Assembly: GCA_030295235.1 (NCBI GenBank)
Contig: AP026144.1
Span: 496,001-560,000 of the forward strand
Length of the DNA: 64,000 nt
Direction of reading: 5' to 3'
Source: Fistulifera solaris
Taxonomy: Eukaryota; Bacillariophyta; Bacillariophyceae; Naviculales; Stauroneidaceae
The notes beneath the pieces are model-generated. The model saw nothing but the letters and a program-made list of their open reading frames with translations, searched no databases and had not been told where the DNA came from. Of this stretch, positions 56,355 through 64,000 are shown piece after piece (within the stretch, counting starts at the first letter, position 1; every line of letters begins with the position of its first letter). The translations under genes were made by a program, and so were the position numbers.

Positions 56355-57726
56355 TCAACTGGTCTTGCTCGTGTCTTTAATGGTTTCCAGCTCGCCGTTA
56401 TCACCCTTATTTTCCGATACGTCACAGCCGCCAAACTTCTGACCCCGCGGTAAAGAAGTGTGCACTTTGCGATGGTAGTTGAGAAACTTGGCTTGACGAA
56501 GCCTCGCCGCTTTTGATTGCAATGTTCCGACATTGCCACTGGCTCCGAACACTTCTTCAGGTGAGTGTTCTTCCGACCACTTGTAGGTCGGATAGACCTG
56601 GTTTTTGTATACTCCGTTCGTGAATTCGACCAAGAACATCCAGAACGCAAATGCAGATGTTAACCAACCGATGATCAGCTGCATGTAGGCCAGCGCACCA
56701 TCTTGATCGTCACGCAGCAATCGAAAAGCATGTACAATGAGCTTAGCGCACAACAGACTAATCAACGTTGTACTTAGCTTGGACATTACAAACGTTTGCT
56801 TCCATAATGCACACGTGAAAAGAAAGACAAAGAGCACTCGGATGAAAGAGCCAATGCTGTCAACTGGCCCCTCCAGTAGCGATTCGGCCATGCTTCCTTC
56901 GGATGCGAAGTACGTTTCAAGAATGGACTCGGCGCCGTTGGAAAACCAAAAAGTACCGAAGCCCAAGAATGCAACCGCGCCATACAAGTTGTTTCGGAAA
57001 ACTTGTAATGTTCCCACAATAACTTGTAACAGACCGCCCACGAAGAACATGTAAGGTCCCCAGGCGAGACGAAACGAAGGTTCCACGGAACCCGGGAAGA
57101 GAGTTCCCATCAATGCCGTTGTCTCCAAACCCACCATTAACGAGAAGGAAAACAAACCCAGGGGGGACCGAGTTAGCGTGCTCTGGTCCTCCCTTTTTCT
57201 CGTGGCAATGGGATGTGGTCGGCATGGAATCTCCCAGAGCCTTGGAACTCTGGGAGGTTGCCGTGCTACCTGCCGTGGAGGCGATCATGGAGGGTTTGAA
57301 GGATAAAGATAAATCTTCTTGCCAGTGAGGGCTCTGCAAATCCGTGAGACGAATATTGAGTATGCCAGGGTTTTGAGGAGACGAGTCGCTAAAGTCCCAC
57401 TCGATACCGCTCGCTTCGCACCCCTCAATGAGCATGAAGGATTGAAATTTATCCAAGTAGACTTCCACCAATAGACCCGGCAACGCAATGTCTTGTTGCT
57501 TTAAAAACAAGCTCACATGCGCCGGTGAACAAATTTCGGGAGGATCGAACCAAATTCGTGCCACGGAGTTGTGAAGGCCGTACCCGGGCCGATCGAGGAA
57601 ATATCGAATGACGGCGAGACGAGGTTCGTTTCCTTCTTGAATGCTTTTGAAGCTCGGCGGGCGCACTTTGGTGTGCGTCTTCTTTTCCTCGCGGAACACC
57701 ATGTACTGATTACCGAAATCTGTCAT
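56355..57726 (-). CDS. GPR1/FUN34/YaaH family transporter with extra N-domain, copy B
   Basis: Same design as copy A. N-domain: DRPGYGLHNSVARIWFDPPE, CSPAHVSLFLKQQDIALPGL. Membrane part: FSFSLMVGLETTALMGTLFP, FRLAWGPYMFFVGGLLQVIV, FRNNLYGAVAFLGFGTFWFS, then helices to WLTSAFAFWMFLVEFTNGVY and the tail motif WSEEHSPEEVFGASGNVGTL. The first parts of the two reading frames join at AAACCC (57154-57159), where one surplus base would explain the break; the homologue reads SIAPALFSLSMM through this point. The tail is longer than in copy A. Confidence 0.88.
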
Positions 57727-57946
57727 GCTGCTTGCCTTCTGTTATTTATAAGAAAGGTTGATTATTGTGTTACGTCGTCGTTTATTATATTTCGGAATAC
57801 TATCATGTGCCAATTCCGCTTTTTCTTAGGCTGTGGTGGAAAGAGGAAAACAAACAATCGTTGGAGATGATGGCGATGCGACTGTTCATTGTATAATGTT
57901 TGAAAGTAAAAATTTGAGTCGGGTTCGCATTTTTTCTTTTATAAGG

Positions 57947-58000
57947 AGTACCAGGTACCGTACCGGTACCGGTACTTGTACCTACCTGGTACCTGGTACT
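57947..58000. repeat. 13-bp perfect inverted repeat on GGTACC with internal GGTACC units
   Basis: The left arm AGTACCAGGTACC (57947-57959) and right arm GGTACCTGGTACT (57988-58000) are exact complements; the 28-bp centre also repeats CCGGTA. Confidence 0.85.
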
Positions 58001-58243
58001 AGAGGTATTGCGTTCTTCGACTTCGGATGGTGAATGGTGAATCATAATCGCGAACAATCATCGTTCGTTCAAAATGCGGTGACAAAGATCCCCAAGATTT
58101 TTCAACATCTCGACTTGATGCGTGAATTACGCTTGCTGGTGACGTTATTAAAAGTGGGTTTTAAAAGCAACAGGAATCCAGCTAAGGGCTACGATAACAA
58201 GCAAGGATCTTTACCTGATAGAAGTCTTACTCGCAGGAAATAT

Positions 58244-58266
58244 TCATGACTGAAATACAGTCGTGG
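58244..58266 (+). repeat. Dispersed palindrome, copy 6
   Basis: TCATGACTG, AAATA, CAGTCGTGG: same layout as 8333-8355. Confidence 0.65.
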
Positions 58267-58683
58267 CTATCTTTCCGTACGTACGGAAGGCAATTATGCT
58301 GTATCCTATTATAAAACGCCTTTCGATATCACGCCGCGATGCGTACACTGGCTTTTACGAAGCTAGACGAACGGACAGAAGTTATTAAGGCTGCCGTCTA
58401 GCTTTACGGATAAGGCAACGCGATGCTTTTTTCTCAAACAGCCCTCTTTTTCGATTGAAGGACCAACGTTCGATCAGAGAGATCTTAAACTATTCGCAGA
58501 AGTTTGAAAGAGCTACATGTTGATAAAACAAGTCGATTCGCGTGCATACTGTTACTGTAGCCCCAGGTGATAACGTGACGGAGCATCTTGTAAATCCATA
58601 TTCTTAAATACATTAACTCACTCACTTGACACATTCGAACACCTTGATCCCGCCTTCGCACACTTTCGCTTTTGCAATTTTTC

Positions 58684-60051
58684 TTATTTCTTGTTCATAT
58701 TGATCACGGGCGTTACCATAGAGCAATCGTTGAAAAAGTCGACCATGACAATGTTTTGCGTTTTCCCGTCCCACTCATCTTCGACCCAGTTGGACACTTT
58801 TGGAGTCGCACGTTTGGCAATGTTTCGAATCGACAAGTCTCCTCGGCCTTCGAAGATTTCTTCCTTGATCAGGTCCGTATCCGGCGTCAAAATACCTTGC
58901 AAGACAAAGAACTTGTTCTTGGGTCGCGCTTCGACCGTATTCTCGAGCTTGGAACGGAGCGTTTCCGTGTCATTGGCTTCGGGCCATTTCGAGTCGATGC
59001 AATTCTTGAACCAGAGCTTGCCGTTGGAGGCCTTGTGCGTGGCTTCGTCGTGGTAAATGACGACCGCCTGAGCGCCTTTCTCCCAGTACTCACGGACCGG
59101 GCTGTCGGGACTCAATCCCTCTTTTGATTGGCCATTTTGGGACCGAGTTTCTGCGTGATACGTGCCGCCAGCAGTTTATGATGTTCTGGAGTCATATCAT
59201 ACAAGTGATTGAAATCCAAAAGAACAATCTCTTTCGGATGATTGCTGAGGAACCGGGAGACTTCATCGAGTACCGTGTCAATGTTGACACAGTACACTCC
59301 GTGACACGTATAGAACTGATCTTCACCGTGACTTGCCACACGCAAATCAAGGTAGCGAATGCCTTCATTCAACTGCTGCGAAATAGTCAATTCTTGGCAT
59401 TTGCACAAGCGTTCAAATACCACGCCCAGAACAGCATCATTGATCTTTTCCGTCAATTTGCGGAATAAGCCGCGGCCCACTTCCAGTTTATCCTGAATTC
59501 CGGAGGTCAAATCCGAATCCGGCGAAGCCCCCAGCTCTTCATGGAACTGGTAAGTCCCACTGTCGTGAGTTCCGGGCAACGCCACTTGACAAAGCGGTTT
59601 GTCGGCAATCACCTTGCCCAAGACTTTCATCCAGTCTTGCGGGGGGAATGTAATCGTGGATTTTGATATCAATCCGATAATTCCCATCGTCTTCGACACC
59701 CACATCGGCACTGATGGCGAGAACGGGCTTGGCCTCGTCTTCGGCAACACTGCGGGCCCACCACTTTTCGGCGTCGCACAAGAGTTGCATCTTGTCGTCG
59801 CCTTGTTCGTGTTGCGCCACGAGCGTCAACTGACCATCTTTCTGAATGCGCTTCTCGGCTTCACCTTCGATGTAAGTATAGTTTCCGCCGTACACTTTGT
59901 GGGCCGGTTCGGCAGGCAACTGCTTTCCGGTGGCGAGTGTGCCTTGCAATTGGGGCATGCCCTGATCTTCAATGCGGGCCTTTCCTTCGATGACTATGGT
60001 GACGGAACGCGTTGAGCGGTTTTGAATACGAACGTAAGCACCTTTTCCCAT
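58684..60051 (-). CDS. PLC-X domain phosphodiesterase with beta-rich N-domain
   Basis: Start MGKGAYVRIQNRSTRSVTIV at 60051 (an upstream Met at 60081 is less likely). A beta-rich domain of about 140 residues comes first (KVYGGNYTYIEGEAEKRI). The phosphatidylinositol-specific PLC X domain follows: QVALPGTHDSGTYQFHEELG with catalytic His, RYLDLRVASHGEDQFYTCHG with Asp/Arg and the second His, and KEIVLLDFNHLYDMTP. It ends IVMVDFFNDCSMVTPVINMN. Two one-base breaks: the G6 run 59641-59646 (one surplus) and near 59127-59129 (one missing); both frames rejoin smoothly. PLC-X proteins cut inositol lipids and some cut GPI; the substrate here is unknown. Confidence 0.87.
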
Positions 60052-60081
60052 GATTGATGAATACTTTTCGAAGAAGAACAA

Positions 60082-60506
60082 AGATGAAGCTTATTATTTA
60101 CTCCGTATGTTATTGTTGCGATGAAAGATACAAACGCGAAAAGAGAGATATACTCCGAAAATGCAGATCTGCGTTGTTGTAGATGTTGGACGCGATCGTT
60201 TTTGTATCTTTTGAACGAAGTAAGGAGTCGAGCATGCCACGTGTACTTAGTACTATAAAAGAGACAGTTATGTAAGAACATGTGCCTACTGATGATCGTA
60301 AAAGCTCTACCCTTACTATTACTCGAATAACGCCGCGCCGCCTCCATTCTTCATTAGAAACTTGAAAGCTTCAAGTTTCAAGCCAATTCATTCGTCCGTT
60401 TCATTTCCTGTGAAACATCAGTTGAAGATCAAATAATAAATACTATTACCGTTCTCTTATTCAAAAGGTTCTTTGAACGGTTACGCAAAGCAGCCTATTC
60501 TGTTCA
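60082..60506. promoter_or_regulatory. Divergent promoter region, PLC-X and RRM genes
   Basis: About 425 bp between two divergent starts. No motif clearly above background. Confidence 0.35.
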
Positions 60507-60917
60507 TTGACCATCTCCATTTTTATGACATCCCCTCCGCAGGCCACTCAACAAGTAAGCAACCACGATACCATATACCTTGGCAATGTACCTTTACAAT
60601 ATGCTACGGAAGTCATAATTGAAAAGTTATTACAACGGTACGGCCGTGTCGAACGTGTATCGATCGTACGACCGAACGATCGGACCGCGTACGCGTTTGG
60701 GCAATTCGCTACTGCCGAACAAGCCAAAATGGCGCGACAAGCACTGCAGGGACGGAAATTGGGAGGACGGATCTTACAAGTACGACCCGCACGGTCATCC
60801 CCAACGGCCACAACGAATCTTACCGAAACAGAAACACCACGACAATTGGATCATCGGATACGAGCCATCCAAGAGAAACTTCATCAAAAAACACACGAGA
60901 AATCTTCCCCAAAATAA
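60507..60917 (+). CDS. Single-RRM RNA-binding protein
   Basis: 136 residues (or from MTSPPQ at 60525). RNP2 is TIYLGNVPL, RNP1 is AYAFGQFA, with LLQRYGRVERVSIVRPND between and ARQALQGRKLGGRILQVRPA at the end. A short charged helix follows (QLDHRIRAIQEKLHQKTH). RNA target unknown. Confidence 0.85.
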   Translation: MTISIFMTSPPQATQQVSNHDTIYLGNVPLQYATEVIIEKLLQRYGRVERVSIVRPNDRTAYAFGQFATAEQAKMARQALQGRKLGGRILQVRPARSSPTATTNLTETETPRQLDHRIRAIQEKLHQKTHEKSSPK

Positions 60918-61020
60918 GAAACTGTTGCGTATAGAATGCATGAATGTCTCAACTCTGTAAGAAAATCTAGTTTTTAGCCTACGTTTTCTTCTAAAAACTG
61001 CTGCATGACAAAAAAATGAA

Positions 61021-62513
61021 TTATGCATCCTTCTTTTCGTCATCTTCGTCGGGAATCTCTTCTCCCAAAACTTCCGCAAGTTCTTTCTTAGCCTTCTTCA
61101 ACAATTCTTGTTGCTTACGTTCCTGACGCTTCTTAAAGTCCGCCAATTCCATTTCTTCATCCACTACTTCACCCATCTTGATACGGTACTTCAAATCACC
61201 TTCCAACAAGGCGCGGTCCCAGACCGTTTCCTTGAATTCGGCTTCGGTCATGTCGTTTTCGACCGTCCCCGCCATGGACTGACGGAAATATTCGCGCTTG
61301 ACCCATTCGTTGGCAATGGCTTCAATTTCTTTCGTGCGTTCGTCTTTTTCTTGTTGCTGTTCCGCCAAGAATCGTTCATCCGATTTGCGACGACTTTTCT
61401 GGAATTGTTCCTGTTCCCACCAAGCGTTGGTTGTGTATCCCTTGGCCGCATCGGGGTTGCTGGTGAGCCATTCTTCAATCGCTTTTTCGTAATTCTGTTG
61501 AAACATGCGTCAAAAGTGAGTCTGGTAACACACACGACCTGTCAAGACACCCCAGCCCTGCGTACCTTGGCTCCATCCCGGAGCATGTGATCGATTTCTT
61601 GCAAACGCGCGTAACCAGCTTCTCGTAAACCACGAATCAATCGAACTTCAGTCGCGTTGACATTGTAAATTTCAGCAAACGAGAGAGCTCTGTTCGCACC
61701 GGCCTCCAATTGCAACATTTCTGTAATCATGCGGTACGATTCTTGGCGAGAAAAGATGGCCTTGGCGGGCAATGTACCATTGACCGTACCAAACTGATCG
61801 AAATGGTACGCGTGTTTGCCTTCGGGTTCATCAGTTAGTTGCCCGACGGCCGCGATGGAATAGGTTTTACCGGTTTTCTGAATGGCCTCCAATGCCGCCG
61901 CACTGGCCGTGACATCCAATTCATTTGCCCCCACCAACAAAATGGCAATATTCTCGACACTGGGTGCTTCTGCTAAAGTCTTAGCGATAATTTGTACTTG
62001 TTCGAGCAGATTATCACCCTGCAAATAGGCCAACCAACTCTTGACACCTTCCAATTGAGCCGCTGTGGGCAAGCTGTCGCCTTGCGCAAAATCGAGTTTA
62101 TTCAACAATCCCGTGTACCGCGCCGATCGACTGATGAGTTGCTTCTTTGCCAATTTCGTGTCGGGACAGAACGCGACAATTTTGTTAAACTCGAACGCCG
62201 AATCTTGATGATTGAGTAAATCAAACAAAAATTGATCATCCGTTGTGACCCCCGGTCGAATGAGTCCCGAAACAAGACACGTCCCATCAATCGTACTACG
62301 GGCTTCGACCGGTTCCGGTGCTTTCAAATAGGCTTGTACTTTTTCGGCAGGATTCTCTCGTTCCATGGTACGGAATGCCGGTGGTCCTTTGACGCCCCAG
62401 GACGAAATGTAGAGTGCCGTGGTCGACGACGACGACGACGACGACGCGGAAGGTTGTACGACAAACGCCGTCGATGTCGCGGTCGTCGCGAGGAATAAGA
62501 ACCCAATTCTCAT
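61021..62513 (-). CDS. Plastid-targeted protein of unknown function
   Basis: Exon 1 is 61566-62513, the intron 61495-61565 (GTACGC to CAACAG), and exon 2 61021-61494. About 473 residues. The leader MRIGFLFLATTATSTA ends before FVVQPSA: Phe right after a small residue is the diatom plastid signal (ASAFAP-type), followed by a Ser/Thr-rich transit stretch, here a (TCG)n microsatellite. The mature part is alpha-helical: IVAFCPDTKLAKKQLISRSA, QLEGVKSWLAYLQGDNLLEQ, ALSFAEIYNVNATEVRLIRG, and a coiled, Lys/Glu-rich C-terminus (DFKKRQERKQQELLKKAKKE). No known family. Confidence 0.75.
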
Positions 62514-63008
62514 CTTTGTTGGCTGAATGAATGGATAATTAAGATAAAATATAAAGACAAAAAGAGAGAGAGAGAAGAAAAGAGAAAGTGTTCGGAAGGA
62601 GAAGCCCAATTTTTGTCAAGGGAAAAAAAAAAGATATCGTTCTCACTTCTCACTTGAGTTGCACGGAAAACAACGACGAGAAGAACGGAGAAGAAGAATG
62701 ACGATGACGGCGGTGACAAAGAGGGGCGCGAAGTGGTGTCACGAATGCGTAAGCCGTTGGGTGTATAAGGGAAGAGAGTACGACAGGGCACGCGGGACAC
62801 GCGGAAGCCATCTGTTCCATGAGGTTAAGTAAGTCGTAGTGGTACCCAGTAGAATTCGGAGTTCCGATCTCAAAAGCAACGACGAGATGCCAAAATCTCA
62901 AAAATGAGTTACTACGTATTTTGTTCTTGTGCCTGGTACAGTACCAGGTATTGTGTTGTTTTAGCATCACAAATCAAATCACCTTGCCACTTGAACATAA
63001 ACAAAATG
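62514..63008. other. Divergent intergenic region of two plastid-targeted genes
   Basis: A perfect 17-bp palindrome (CCTGGTAC-A-GTACCAGG) lies at 62932-62948. AG-rich tract at 62550-62600. Confidence 0.5.
62932..62948. repeat. Perfect GTACC palindrome
   Basis: CCTGGTAC and GTACCAGG around a single A, 61 bp upstream of the gene at 63009. Confidence 0.8.
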
Positions 63009-63484
63009 AATTTCTTTTCCAGATTATTACTCTCCTTCTTTTACTCAATTTCCACTGTTCAATGTTTTCTCATTCCACTCAGAATCTCTCCGCATCGTCC
63101 GCATTATCAAACACCGCGTGACATTGAAGAGCGCCTCGACGACTCCTTACGACCACCCCCCTTCAATTTACGCAAAGAATCCATTCTTTTGATAACAATG
63201 CTACTACCATGGCCAATAACAATGCATTGCGAATATGGCGGCTCATGCGCCGGCGATTGCCTCTTCTGTTGACAGGCACACAATCGGACGAGAACCCGTG
63301 GGGTGCCATTTACAATACTCTGCTAGTACGATTCCCCACACTGGTGGCGGGAGTTTTGTACGGAAAGAATGTGGTACAAGGACATCCTCTGATTGTGGAT
63401 CTGGGAGATGGTCCCTTTGAAGTGCCTCCTCTGATAGTAGTCGGAATTCTAGCGAGTATTCTCCGCGTACCGAAACCATCATGA
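63009..63484 (+). CDS. Small protein with a plastid-type leader
   Basis: The N-terminus MNFFSRLLLSFFYSISTVQC, then FLIPLR, is a signal peptide with Phe at +1 followed by a basic, acid-poor stretch. The body is NNALRIWRLMRRRLPLLLTG, YNTLLVRFPTLVAGVLYGK and IVDLGDGPFEVPPLIVVGIL, with a hydrophobic end. The two parts are in different frames, joined at the T4 run 63187-63190; five T would give ESILFDNNATTMANNN. About 158 residues. No family recognised. Confidence 0.58.
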
Positions 63485-63644
63485 CAGTCTTTTTTTATCA
63501 ATTCCTTTTCGAGCAACGATAAAAAAATGCAAAACCAAACTTTTGCCTTTCAGCTTATTTTAAGTAATGATAGTTTACGTTCGTAAATATGCGAGCCGTT
63601 GTGTGTCCCCAGAATTCATCCATTCGAGTTATTCATCATTGATT

Positions 63645-64000
63645 CTACGAAAGAGAAGGAAAGGCTTTCTCATCGAGTGGGTTGATACCGCGTCCTCCAC
63701 GTCCTCCACCACGGTCACCACCGCGTCCTCCACGACCACCTTCACGACCTCGGCCTCGACCTCCACCACGGCCGCCTTCGCGACCTCCACGTCCACCGCC
63801 ATCACGACCTCGTCCTCCTCCTCCGCGGCCGCCACGTCCTCCGCGGTCATTCGCACTACCACTTTCTACTCGGAAACCCAGTTCCACCACCGGCTTGTCG
63901 CCTTCTTCTTCCTTCTTGCTCTTTCCTCCTTTGCGTTTCTGTTTTCCTGTCGAAAAGTACTCTTCTTCTTCCGCCTTGGCCTTGGCGGCCGCTTTGTTGA
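63645..64000 (-). CDS. RGG-rich mRNA-binding-type protein, 3' part (partial)
   Basis: C-terminal section, cut by the window edge. It runs KAKAEEEEYFSTGKQKRKGG, then VVELGFRVES, a long Arg-Gly-Gly region and the end INPLDEKAFPSLS. An RGG domain with a terminal DEKAFPSL is the layout of the HABP4/SERBP1/Stm1 ribosome- and mRNA-binding family. The family name is likely but not proven without the missing N-terminus. Confidence 0.6.
   Translation of the reverse strand, partial: NKAAAKAKAEEEEYFSTGKQKRKGGKSKKEEEGDKPVVELGFRVESGSANDRGGRGGRGGGGRGRDGGGRGGREGGRGGGRGRGREGGRGGRGGDRGGGRGGRGINPLDEKAFPSLS

Larger units (their letters stand above)
57727..58683. other. Gene-free stretch with palindromes
   Basis: Contains the GTACC inverted repeat (57947-58000), a 23-bp palindrome (58244-58266), and a lone stretch resembling the satellite unit at 58656-58676. 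Confidence 0.55.

Noticed and set aside
58034-58249. 71-codon plus-strand frame
   Set aside because: Ends in the dispersed palindrome and lacks any protein feature.

Overview
The window looks like nuclear DNA from a diatom, most likely a pennate species such as Phaeodactylum tricornutum. The evidence is compact genes on both strands, short GT-AG introns of about 60-100 bp, a DUF6824 protein, WRKY19-type zinc-knuckle repeats, signal peptides with a Phe just after the predicted cleavage site (diatom plastid targeting), and GC content near 48 percent. The species name is inference; I could not search databases. I see no operons, rRNA, tRNA or CRISPR.

Layout. 0-2.1 kb: 5' part of an ABCA transporter (minus). 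2.6-6.85 kb: a broken retroelement-like ORF interrupted by a 27-bp perfect inverted repeat and about 3.7 kb of a 16-bp minisatellite. 7-8.2 kb: four-TM protein. 9.2-12.5 kb: GON4-like/Myb nuclear protein (minus), divergent from the purine enzyme ATIC (13.1-15.1 kb). 15.7-16.8 kb: acidic diatom protein. 17.4-19.2 kb: HRD1-type ER ubiquitin ligase. 19.3-25.3 kb: a basic protein, a DUF6824 factor and a WRKY19-like zinc protein. 26-31.4 kb: possible FHA protein, mitochondrial-type J protein, GPI transamidase catalytic subunit, DUF924 protein. 31.6-38.9 kb: secreted Ser/Thr-rich protein, small membrane protein, large alpha/beta hydrolase, unknown protein. 39.2-41.7 kb: tandem pair of membrane-anchored paralogues. 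41.9-43.1 kb: casein kinase 1. 43.7-44.5 kb: beta-helix pseudogene and decayed repeats. 45.2-46.8 kb: exostosin-type glycosyltransferase. 46.9-48.3 kb: NF-YC. 48.8-51.9 kb: two free-standing flavodoxin-like proteins around a cytochrome-b5 domain protein. 52.5-54.7 kb: glutaredoxin/DEP/DUF547-like protein. 54.8-57.7 kb: tandem pair of GPR1/FUN34/YaaH transporters. 58.7-60.05 kb: PLC-X protein, divergent from an RRM protein. 61-63.5 kb: two proteins with plastid-type presequences. 63.6 kb to the edge: RGG-rich mRNA-binding-type protein.

Three features stand out. First, the satellite unit has no stop in any forward frame, carries a small set of internal variants arranged in a higher-order pattern, and sits inside an older repeat. 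Second, at least ten conserved host genes contain single-base frame breaks, mostly in short homopolymers; long-read assembly error is the simplest explanation. Third, two tandem duplications are present, one with a patch of 86 identical bases that suggests gene conversion. Short dispersed palindromes recur in the intergenic DNA.

The genes do not form one pathway. Possible functional groupings are ER/GPI/glycosylation (HRD1, PIG-K, exostosin, PLC-X) and electron transfer (two flavodoxins plus cytochrome b5).
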